Positions 7,034 to 13,393 of a DNA stretch of 16,679 nt are shown piece after piece (position 1 is the stretch's first letter; every line of letters starts with the position of its first letter). Origin of the DNA: an uncultured Pedobacter sp. GTDB taxonomy: Bacteria; Bacteroidota; Bacteroidia; Sphingobacteriales; Sphingobacteriaceae. The notes under the pieces were generated by a model that saw only the letters and a list, made by a program, of their open reading frames with translations, had not been told where the DNA came from and did not search any database. A program made the position numbers and the translations under genes. The stretch spans positions 1 to 16,679 of the forward strand of contig NZ_CAMLHF010000120.1 of assembly GCF_946479715.1 (NCBI RefSeq). The letters run 5' to 3'.

Positions 7034-7041
7034 CAAATGTA
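7034..7041 (-). promoter_or_regulatory. Candidate -7 element before the Cys-motif gene
   Basis: On the minus strand this is TACATTTG, an exact TAnnTTTG match. It ends only 7 bases before the ATG (7024-7026), so the transcript would be nearly leaderless. No -33 element is evident. Confidence 0.35.
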
Positions 7042-7067
7042 AGCATCATAAATGACGATTCATTTAC

Positions 7068-7454
7068 CTACTTTAATATTGAGGTTGGTTTTTTATTCTC
7101 GTCGATCGCTACAAATGAAAACTCTCCCGTTACTGCTCTTTCTCTATGCTCAGAATACATCTGTTCAATAAAAATCTCTACACTAACTTTAAGGCTTGTA
7201 TTACCGATATGACTTACCCTACCCACCAGTTCCACAATTGTGCCTGCAGGAATTGGTTTCTTAAAATCTATCCTGTCACTACTTACAGTTACCATAATTT
7301 GTCTGCTAAAACGGGTAGCGGTAATAAAAGCTACCTCATCCATCATGTGCATAGCAGTACCGCCAAATAATGTATCGTAATGATTGGTCGTATTTGGAAA
7401 AACGGCTTTGAAAATTCTAGTCTCCGAAGCCGTAATTTTATCTTCTAATGTCAT
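7068..7454 (-). CDS. Acyl-CoA thioesterase, hotdog fold (YciA/ACOT type)
   Basis: The 128-residue cytoplasmic protein is a single hotdog-fold domain. The family motif is seen at residues 20-45: PNTTNHYDTLFGGTAMHMMDEVAF. Asn24 and Asp39 are at the positions expected to be catalytic, and the helix holds MMDE. A beta strand of the type VTVSSDRIDFKKPIPAGTIVEL follows, typical of hexameric acyl-CoA thioesterases that release free fatty acid and CoA. Length is normal for a one-domain member. The ATG overlaps the fabH stop codon by one base (TAATG), so the two genes are coupled. This suggests that the pair controls acyl chain supply, but chain-length specificity cannot be read from sequence. Confidence 0.93.
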   Translation of the reverse strand: MTLEDKITASETRIFKAVFPNTTNHYDTLFGGTAMHMMDEVAFITATRFSRQIMVTVSSDRIDFKKPIPAGTIVELVGRVSHIGNTSLKVSVEIFIEQMYSEHRERAVTGEFSFVAIDENKKPTSILK

Positions 7455-8467
7455 TAAATTGATTGTTTATTTCTTAGGTTACCCCATTTCAAATAAGTAG
7501 CGCCCCATGAAAAACCAGCACCAAATGCGGTTAACATCAATTTGTCGCCATACTTGAAATCATCTTTAAAGTCCCATAAACATAAAGGAATGGTTGCTGC
7601 AGTTGTGTTACCATATCTGTCAATATTAACCTTAACCTGATCTTCAGATAACCCAAGATAATCACCCACAGATTGGATAATTCTTAAATTAGCCTGATGA
7701 GGGATAAGGTAATTGATTTGTGAACTCTCAAGATCGTTAGATTTTAATACCTTGTTACAAGTATCTGTCATACCCTGAATTGCCGCTTTAAATACAACAC
7801 GACCGTCCTGACGCACGTAATGTAACTTATCATCAAGTGTTTGCTGAGATGCAGGGAATTTAGATCCTCCTGCAGTAACAATCAGATTTTCCTTACCACT
7901 GCCATCAGTTCTAAAATAGCTATCCATTAAACCTACAGGTTCTTCCGTTTGCTCTAATAAAACTGCTCCGGCACCATCTCCAAAAAGAATGCAGGTATTA
8001 CGATCGGCGTAGTTAATTATCGAACTATTTTTATCAGCACCAATAACAACCACTTTTTTACAACGACCACTTTCAATCATACTTGCACCAAGCGTTAGCG
8101 CATATAAAAAACCGCTACAAGCTGCGTTAGTATCAATGCCCCATGCATTTTTTAGACCTGCCTTTTCACAAACCATACTCCCGGTTGATACCATTACGTA
8201 ATCTGGTGTTGAAGTAGAGACAATTACACAATCAATTTCATCTGGAGCTACATTTCCTTCTTCCATCAATCTATTCAAGGCATAAGTAGCCATGTCGGAT
8301 GTAGCAATATTTGGATCATTTACTATTCTTCTCTCCTTTATCCCGGTTCTGGCAACAATCCACTCGTTATTGGTATCTACCATCTTTTCAAGGTCATGGT
8401 TACTTAAAATAGTGTCCGGAACATAACCCCCAACCGCGGTAATCACCGCATTTTTCCTTATTCTCAT
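7454..8467 (-). CDS. fabH: Beta-ketoacyl-ACP synthase III (FabH)
   Basis: The 337-residue condensing enzyme starts fatty acid synthesis by joining an acyl-CoA primer to malonyl-ACP. The catalytic triad is complete: Cys117 in DTNAACSGFLYAL, His257 in IPHQANLRI, and Asn287 in DRYGNTTAATIP. The N-terminus (ITAVGGYVPD, then WIVARTGIKERRI) and the C-terminal GAGFSWGATYLKWG are canonical. It is not next to plsX/rpmF, the usual fabH setting in this phylum; here it heads an operon with an acyl-CoA thioesterase, so it may be a second copy. The ATG at 8465-8467 is preceded by a hairpin with a T-run (8488-8523) and, further upstream, a perfect -7 box, so the leader may be attenuated. The ketoacyl synthase III call is firm; copy number and primer preference are not known. 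Confidence 0.94.
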   Translation of the reverse strand: MRIRKNAVITAVGGYVPDTILSNHDLEKMVDTNNEWIVARTGIKERRIVNDPNIATSDMATYALNRLMEEGNVAPDEIDCVIVSTSTPDYVMVSTGSMVCEKAGLKNAWGIDTNAACSGFLYALTLGASMIESGRCKKVVVIGADKNSSIINYADRNTCILFGDGAGAVLLEQTEEPVGLMDSYFRTDGSGKENLIVTAGGSKFPASQQTLDDKLHYVRQDGRVVFKAAIQGMTDTCNKVLKSNDLESSQINYLIPHQANLRIIQSVGDYLGLSEDQVKVNIDRYGNTTAATIPLCLWDFKDDFKYGDKLMLTAFGAGFSWGATYLKWGNLRNKQSI

Positions 8468-8487
8468 TTATGTTTATGTAATTCTGT

Positions 8488-8523
8488 AAAAAGGGGCAGG
8501 CATAAAACCTGCCTCTTTTTTTT
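8488..8523 (-). terminator. Hairpin flanked by A/T runs between metE relic and fabH
   Basis: GGGGCAGG (8493-8500) pairs with CCTGCCTC (8508-8515) around a 7-base loop. Eight T follow on the plus strand and five T follow on the minus strand. The core is 6 bp of perfect pairing; on the minus strand one A-C mismatch precedes the last pair, while on the plus strand it is a G-U wobble. It begins right after the stop codon of the metE relic, so it is probably the old metE terminator. It now lies in the fabH leader. Confidence 0.75.
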
Positions 8524-8655
8524 ACAAAGTTACGGCTTCTTCCACATATTCCCGCAGTACTTTTGCAGCTGCGACCATTTCTATTAAAGCTTTTTTTTGT
8601 TTCATCCCAATGGCGGGTCTTTAAACCGCAGTCAGGATTCATCATTTTATTACCC
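8522..8655 (-). pseudogene. metE: Frameshifted C-terminal remnant of cobalamin-independent methionine synthase
   Basis: Reading from 8645 on the minus strand gives MMNPDCGLKTRHWDET, the strongly conserved zinc-ligand end of MetE (NPDCGLKTR, with the cysteine ligand). A run of eight A (plus-strand T 8591-8598) then shifts the frame by one. In the next frame the sequence continues ALIEMVAAAKVLRE and ends in TL-stop at 8522, again just as MetE proteins end. Thus both halves of the last roughly 40 residues survive but are out of frame, and an in-frame stop lies just upstream of the MetE-like part (about 8661). The rest of the roughly 760-residue enzyme is absent. It lies between divergent fabH and SCO2 genes. 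A sequencing error in the A-run would remove the frameshift but not the missing body. Confidence 0.82.
8525..8532 (-). promoter_or_regulatory. Candidate fabH -7 element within the metE relic
   Basis: On the minus strand this is TAACTTTG, an exact TAnnTTTG match. It overlaps the last codons of the metE relic and lies just upstream of the hairpin. Transcripts from it would carry the hairpin in a leader of about 50 bases before fabH. No good -33 TTG is seen. Confidence 0.45.
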
Positions 8656-8684
8656 ACACATTACATATTATTTTTTGAGTAGTG

Positions 8685-8692
8685 TACCTTTG
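8685..8692 (+). promoter_or_regulatory. -7 promoter element of the SCO2-cytochrome operon
   Basis: TACCTTTG matches TAnnTTTG exactly and is preceded by TG, as at 3313. The predicted transcript start, about 17 bases before the ATG at 8714, lies downstream of the earlier in-frame ATG at 8597, so it rules out that longer start. No -33 TTG has a standard spacing. Confidence 0.6.
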
Positions 8693-8713
8693 CAACATTC
8701 TAAAAGCATTATT

Positions 8714-9367
8714 ATGAAATTTAACCGATCCATTTTATCCGCATTTTTATTTGGCAGCGCAGTGTTTCTGGCTTCTTGTCAGGATTCAAAAAAACTTCCT
8801 ATTTTAGGCCCCAGAGAAGCAGCAACAGTTAAAAATGCAGATGGATCAACCAGTGTTGATACGGTATACAAAACTATACCTGCATTTAGCTTCTTAAATC
8901 AGGACAGCACCCTAATTAACAATGATACCTTTAAGGATAGAATTTACATTGCTGATTTCTTTTTCACTTCATGTACAACAATATGCCCTACCATGCACCG
9001 CAGCATGAAAACCATATTTGACAAATACAAAGACAATCCTGATGTGATGTTCCTTTCACATACTATTGATTTTAAATACGATCATCCTTCAGTTTTAAAG
9101 AAATATGCACAAAAGCTAGGTGTAGACGGTCCAAAATGGCAGTTTGCTTATGGTTCAAAAGATAGCATCTACAAAATTGCTGAAAAAGATTATCTGGTTG
9201 CAGTAATTGAAGACAGCACTGCTAAAGAGGGCTATGTACATCAGGGTTGGCTGATCTTAATTGACAAACAAAAACGTATACGCGGGGCTTATGATGGAAC
9301 AAACCCTGAACAGGTTGCACAGCTTACCAAAGATATCCCGGTTTTACTTGCAGAAGATAAAAAGTAA
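8714..9367 (+). CDS. SCO1/SenC/PrrC family copper chaperone lipoprotein (second copy)
   Basis: The 217-residue lipoprotein has lipobox LASC (Cys22) and a SCO-type thioredoxin fold. Copper ligands are Cys87 and Cys91 (CTTIC within FFFTSCTTICPTMH) and His176 (GYVHQGWL). The reading frame is open from an ATG at 8597, but that would add 39 residues unlike any SCO protein and lie upstream of the -7 box at 8685; the signal peptide MKFNRSILSAFLFGSAVFLA fixes the start at 8714. It is paralogous to the SCO gene on the minus strand at 5372-6010, with long identical blocks around FFFTSC and KYD-PS. A lipoprotein cytochrome c gene follows after 2 bases, so both act at the cell envelope, probably in assembling or supplying an oxidase. 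Confidence 0.95.
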   Translation: MKFNRSILSAFLFGSAVFLASCQDSKKLPILGPREAATVKNADGSTSVDTVYKTIPAFSFLNQDSTLINNDTFKDRIYIADFFFTSCTTICPTMHRSMKTIFDKYKDNPDVMFLSHTIDFKYDHPSVLKKYAQKLGVDGPKWQFAYGSKDSIYKIAEKDYLVAVIEDSTAKEGYVHQGWLILIDKQKRIRGAYDGTNPEQVAQLTKDIPVLLAEDKK

Positions 9368-9369
9368 TC

Positions 9370-9792
9370 ATGCGTAAATTAATATTAAGCACATTATTTC
9401 TGATCACAATTGCTACAATGGTCTATTCTTGTCAGAGCTCAGAACAATTAAAGCAGGACATTTACTATGCAAATGGCCGTGATCTTTACATTAAACATTG
9501 TCAAAACTGTCATGGCTCAAAAGGAGAAGGATTAAACGCTTTGGCTCCACCCCTTACAGATACTATTTTTCTAAGGGAGAACAAACAAAAAATAGCTTGT
9601 TTTATTAAAAATGGCGCATCAGGCCCAATTACTGTAAACGGCAAAAAATACGATGGAAAAATGCCGGATTTTGCTACCCTGGCCAACATAGACATTGCTC
9701 AAATAGTTGTTTACATTACCAACACATACGGTAATAAACAAGGAATGTATACCCCAGAGCAAATTGCCCAAGATTTAAAAAACTGTAAATAA
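9370..9792 (+). CDS. Lipoprotein c-type cytochrome
   Basis: The 140-residue protein has a signal peptide with lipobox VYSC (Cys21), so it is tethered to a membrane in the periplasm. A heme-attachment motif CQNCH is at residues 44-48 within DLYIKHCQNCHGSKGEGL, and Met98 in GKMPDFATL is the likely distal heme ligand. This fits a class I cytochrome c domain with one heme. It begins 2 bases after the SCO2 stop and forms a two-gene operon with it, suggesting electron transfer to the oxidase that SCO2 helps to mature. The C-terminal 20 residues after the domain end in a single cysteine. No redox partner can be named. Confidence 0.94.
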   Translation: MRKLILSTLFLITIATMVYSCQSSEQLKQDIYYANGRDLYIKHCQNCHGSKGEGLNALAPPLTDTIFLRENKQKIACFIKNGASGPITVNGKKYDGKMPDFATLANIDIAQIVVYITNTYGNKQGMYTPEQIAQDLKNCK

Positions 9793-9846
9793 TCCTGAAA
9801 TAAATTACTAACTGCAGATTATTTAAACCAGTTGCCTTAAAACAAT

Positions 9847-9938
9847 CGTCATCTCGTTACAGTAGCCGTCATCTCGACGATAGGAGAGATCCCTTGGTTA
9901 GGCCTGTTCAAGAGATCTCTCCTATCGTCGAGATGACG
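9847..9938. repeat. REP-like palindrome with a partial extra arm
   Basis: A perfect 25-bp inverted repeat (arms 9867-9891 and 9914-9938, arm starting CGTCATCTCGACGATAGGAG) surrounds a 22-base spacer. A partial copy, CGTCATCTCG, begins at 9847, exactly 20 bases before the first arm. It fills the gap between the convergent cytochrome and GH32 genes. No T-run follows on either strand, so it is not a typical intrinsic terminator. The form resembles dispersed REP/BIME-type elements, although its RNA would fold strongly and could also block read-through. Confidence 0.75.
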
Positions 9939-9950
9939 ACATGTACTAAA

Positions 9951-11600
9951 CTATTTCCAGATAGACTTAGCTGAATACACTTCCAGGTTTTTAACATCAA
10001 TATTGTTCCCCCAGAAATGGAAACCCTCTTTATTATCAGCAACCGGCTTTCTTTCCATTGAATAAGAGTAGGCACCTCCATCAATAAACACCTCTATAGA
10101 GGTCTTGTCAATATAGATATCGGCTGTCAACTCCATGCTTGTCATATCGTTAGGTGAATAGAAAACCCCATTAATTGTATTATTGTTCATATCATAATCA
10201 ATAATACGCTGACCAAATAAATTAAACCCTGCGCTAGTTGCATGCGAAAGCTTAAAGGTGGTTTTAATGCGTATTTTATCAGCATTATAGAATTCCTTAA
10301 GCTTCTGATTTGCATCATCAGATTTTAGATCAGCCCATTGATTTGTGCGGTCAAACAATTGTTCGGTTTCTTTTATAGGCGTACTAAACACCCTTACCCC
10401 ATTTTTAGTCGAATTAAGTTTTAGTTCAGTAGGTAACAACATCATGTTATTAAAAGGCATACCGGGTTGAGCTATTCTTCCCCATCCTATCTGGATGCGT
10501 CTGCCATCACTTTCCGGAATGTTGGTATAGGTTTGGGCAGCATATATCGACCCTGTCGAATAAAAATATTTACCTGCTTCAGGCGTAAAGGTTTTTCCAT
10601 CAAATGAACCAATCATATAGGTGCCAGATGCCCCATACATTACCCACTTGGTTTTATCCTTATTACCATCAATTGGCAACTCAAAAAGCTCAGGACATTC
10701 CCAAAATCCGGTAACATGGCTTTCGAAGTTCCATTCTTTTAAATTTTTTGAAGTGTAGATAGAATGGCCATCACGTTCATTTAGCACCATTACCCAGTGT
10801 TTACCTGGTTTATACCAGAAAACCTTAGGATCACGGGTATCTCTGCTATTCCATTTCTCTTTAGAATCAATAACAGGGTTCTTTGCATATTTGGTCCATG
10901 TACGTCCTTTATCCAAGCTGTAAGCAACACATTGAATCTCCCTATCTGAATTATCAGCTGTATATATAGCAACCATTGCAGGAGTATTCCCCTTATTGAA
11001 TCCTGCGGTATTGTCATAGTCAATCACAGCTGATCCTGAAAACATGGTTCCTAAATTATCCGGATGTAAGGCTACAGAAAGCTCATCCCAATGTACAAGA
11101 TCTTTACTCACTGCATGTCCCCAAGACATATTTTCCCATTCTCTTTCATAAGGATTATGCTGATAAAAAAGATGGTACTCACCTTCATAAAATATTAGTC
11201 CATTTGGATCATTAATCCATCCTCTTCTTGTTGAAAAGTGAAACTGAGGGCGATTTTTCTCATGATACAAAGAATCCTGGCCAGCAATCTTATCGTCTTG
11301 ATAAATTTTGCTAAGTCCTGCTCCATCCCCATCATAACTTATTTTTATGGTTTTACCTTTAAAGGCCGATACGTCTGCAAAAACCCAATATTCAGGATCG
11401 CCCGGTGCCAGTCTGATCTTAAATGAACGCTCCAGTTTACCCCCTATTTCAAACTTCATTGTCCCCCTATCCTGGCGTTGAGATATAGGTAAATTGAGGT
11501 ATTTCTTAGTTATCTTAATAGAAATATCTGCTGCAAAAATTGAGATACTGCAGTACAACATTAGCCCCGTGGTAAGTATGGCTTTTAAAATTGATTTCAT
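9951..11600 (-). CDS. Secreted GH32 fructanase (levanase/exo-inulinase type)
   Basis: The 549-residue enzyme has a signal peptide (about residues 1-23) and an N-terminal beta domain of about 90 residues, seen in Bacteroidota GH32 enzymes (DUF4980-like). The five-bladed GH32 propeller follows. The three catalytic acids are visible: Asp131 (nucleophile, WINDPNG), Asp257 (RDPK, transition-state stabiliser), and Glu301 (acid/base, WECPELF). A C-terminal beta sandwich ends the protein. It hydrolyses beta-fructosides such as levan, inulin or sucrose; endo versus exo action cannot be decided by eye. It is last in the kinase-susC-susD-GH32 unit, 56 bases after susD, and probably acts in the periplasm on imported fructan oligomers. 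The REP-like hairpin lies just 12 bases beyond its stop. Confidence 0.94.
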   Translation of the reverse strand: MKSILKAILTTGLMLYCSISIFAADISIKITKKYLNLPISQRQDRGTMKFEIGGKLERSFKIRLAPGDPEYWVFADVSAFKGKTIKISYDGDGAGLSKIYQDDKIAGQDSLYHEKNRPQFHFSTRRGWINDPNGLIFYEGEYHLFYQHNPYEREWENMSWGHAVSKDLVHWDELSVALHPDNLGTMFSGSAVIDYDNTAGFNKGNTPAMVAIYTADNSDREIQCVAYSLDKGRTWTKYAKNPVIDSKEKWNSRDTRDPKVFWYKPGKHWVMVLNERDGHSIYTSKNLKEWNFESHVTGFWECPELFELPIDGNKDKTKWVMYGASGTYMIGSFDGKTFTPEAGKYFYSTGSIYAAQTYTNIPESDGRRIQIGWGRIAQPGMPFNNMMLLPTELKLNSTKNGVRVFSTPIKETEQLFDRTNQWADLKSDDANQKLKEFYNADKIRIKTTFKLSHATSAGFNLFGQRIIDYDMNNNTINGVFYSPNDMTSMELTADIYIDKTSIEVFIDGGAYSYSMERKPVADNKEGFHFWGNNIDVKNLEVYSAKSIWK

Positions 11601-11656
11601 CGTTTAGTTATTTAGGTTAAATTGTATGTTTATGTAATTATAATATTTTAAATCCA

Positions 11657-13375
11657 TTACCAGCCCTTATTTTGTTGGTATAAGCCCTTACTAAAATTAA
11701 CCTGATTTAATGGAATTGGAAAATATTCATCTCTCGCGGCTGTAAATTTAGCGGTAGCCAAATGGTTTGCTCTTGATTTTTCTATGTTAAAATAAGCATT
11801 CATAGTTTGTGCTGCTACACCCCAGCGTACCAGATCAAAGAAATGATAGCCTTCAGTTGCAAATTCAATCCTTCTCTCAAAACGAAGCGCCTTTCTGGCA
11901 TATTCCTGAGTCCATGTACAATTTACGCCCGGTTGATATAACTGAACATTATAGTTTGAGGTTGGATTTCCATTGGCAAGTTTAAGAAGTGCTTTACTTT
12001 TTGATGAACGATCCCTTACCTGATTTATCAACGGGTAAGCCTCATCTTGTCTACCAAGTTCTATAAGCGCTTCAGCTTTCCAAAGAAGTACATCTGAATA
12101 ACGAATAATCTCCCAGTTTTTAGAGCTCGACATAAATGGCGGGATTTTCTGAAAAGAAGCATCACCAGGCAATACAGCTTCTTTTAAACTTGCAAATGCA
12201 TCATAAACAGCAGGAGCTCTTGCCCAAAAGCGTTCAAATATAAAATCTGTTTTATACTTAAAAGGAGCTCCGGGTTTAGCAACGGTATGGTCTAAACGAG
12301 GATCAAAAGTGCTGGTCTGAAAATCAAGTGACGCTGCAACATCAACATCGTTGTAGGTGCCAAACATTGGTAAACCATTGGCATCAGTTTTAAATGAGTT
12401 AATCAAATCATGGCTTGGCACATTAAATCCGCAGCAGCCATAATCCTGGTTCATTGGATAGTTAAGCGCGTGTCCATAGTCAAGCCGCCCCTTAGGTGTT
12501 CCATCATCTTTCGAATACTGAATAGCAAACACAGACTCTGGTCCGTTTTCAGTTGCAGCCAGAAAATTATTAGCAAAATCATCACTCAAATGATATCTGC
12601 CGGATGCAATTACCTCATCACATAAAGCATTAACCTCTGTTAATTTTTCCGTGCTTATAGAAGTTACTGTATTGCTTTCGTCCTGAATATACGCCTGATA
12701 TAAAAGCACTTTAGCTAAATAAGCCTTTGCAGTAAATTTATTTGGTCGGCCTTTATCACTTTGATCTGGTGGAAGCACTGCAGCTGCATCTTTGAAATCT
12801 GCTGCAATCTTGTTCCACAACTCTTCATTACTCAGTGCCCTGTTAGAAATTGTTGGATAATCCTCTTTTACAAGCGTCTCATCAATAAAGGGTACATATT
12901 TAAAAAGGATTTTAAGCAGGAAGTAATAATGACCTCTCAGGAACTTTAGTTCTCCTTGTCTTTCAGCTTTTTTAGGATAATCCGCATCCGACAAAGCATT
13001 TACTCTTTTTAAGGCGTCGTTAACTCTTCCAACACCTACATAAAGCCTAAACCACAACTGATCCAACAAACCATTATCAACCCTATTTGTAACAAAAGTT
13101 TCAAAAAGATGGAATTCAGACAAATCTCCAGGCCCATCTCCACCTTTATAAGTATCTCCGCCCCTAACGCTACCATATGGCCACATGCTCGAATAAGGTG
13201 AGGTATAATGGTCGTTACCTAAAGATGAATAGGCCGCAATCACCATCTTGTCAACATTTTCGGGAGTATTCAGTTCTTCACCAGAAGCAACTCCCTGTGC
13301 TGGTTCGTCAAGTACCTTTTTACAAGACGTAAGAAGGACACCAAGAACCGCTAGTGTATATAATAATCTTTTCAT
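11657..13375 (-). CDS. susD: SusD/RagB-family nutrient-binding lipoprotein
   Basis: The 572-residue lipoprotein (lipobox LTSC, Cys18, followed by Lys-Lys) shows the SusD fold. An N-terminal helical TPR part begins around PENVDKMVIAAYSSLG, an LRGHYYFLL segment follows near residue 145, and the C-terminal RagB/SusD region includes EIIRYSDVLLWKAEALIELG and the usual ending of the form 'FPIPLNQVNFSKGL'. It binds glycan on the cell surface and acts as the lid of the SusC pore. It lies 18 bases downstream of susC and upstream of GH32, so its ligand is probably a fructan. The usual length range and complete domain order argue for a functional gene. 'susD' denotes the family, not the starch system. 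Confidence 0.95.
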   Translation of the reverse strand: MKRLLYTLAVLGVLLTSCKKVLDEPAQGVASGEELNTPENVDKMVIAAYSSLGNDHYTSPYSSMWPYGSVRGGDTYKGGDGPGDLSEFHLFETFVTNRVDNGLLDQLWFRLYVGVGRVNDALKRVNALSDADYPKKAERQGELKFLRGHYYFLLKILFKYVPFIDETLVKEDYPTISNRALSNEELWNKIAADFKDAAAVLPPDQSDKGRPNKFTAKAYLAKVLLYQAYIQDESNTVTSISTEKLTEVNALCDEVIASGRYHLSDDFANNFLAATENGPESVFAIQYSKDDGTPKGRLDYGHALNYPMNQDYGCCGFNVPSHDLINSFKTDANGLPMFGTYNDVDVAASLDFQTSTFDPRLDHTVAKPGAPFKYKTDFIFERFWARAPAVYDAFASLKEAVLPGDASFQKIPPFMSSSKNWEIIRYSDVLLWKAEALIELGRQDEAYPLINQVRDRSSKSKALLKLANGNPTSNYNVQLYQPGVNCTWTQEYARKALRFERRIEFATEGYHFFDLVRWGVAAQTMNAYFNIEKSRANHLATAKFTAARDEYFPIPLNQVNFSKGLYQQNKGW

Positions 13376-13393
13376 GTTCTGTTTATTTTTTAG

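Noticed and set aside
8400..8657. Single 85-residue minus-strand ORF upstream of fabH.
   Set aside because: It is the MetE relic read past its frameshift into the wrong frame, then through the hairpin and into the start of fabH out of frame.
8597..8713. Longer start for the SCO2 gene, adding 39 residues.
   Set aside because: The extension contains the -7 box at 8685 and the antisense of the metE relic; the lipoprotein signal peptide begins at 8714.
9847..9938. CRISPR-like repeat unit or classical terminator.
   Set aside because: It is an inverted repeat with one partial extra arm, not regular direct repeats with unique spacers, and no T-run follows on either strand.
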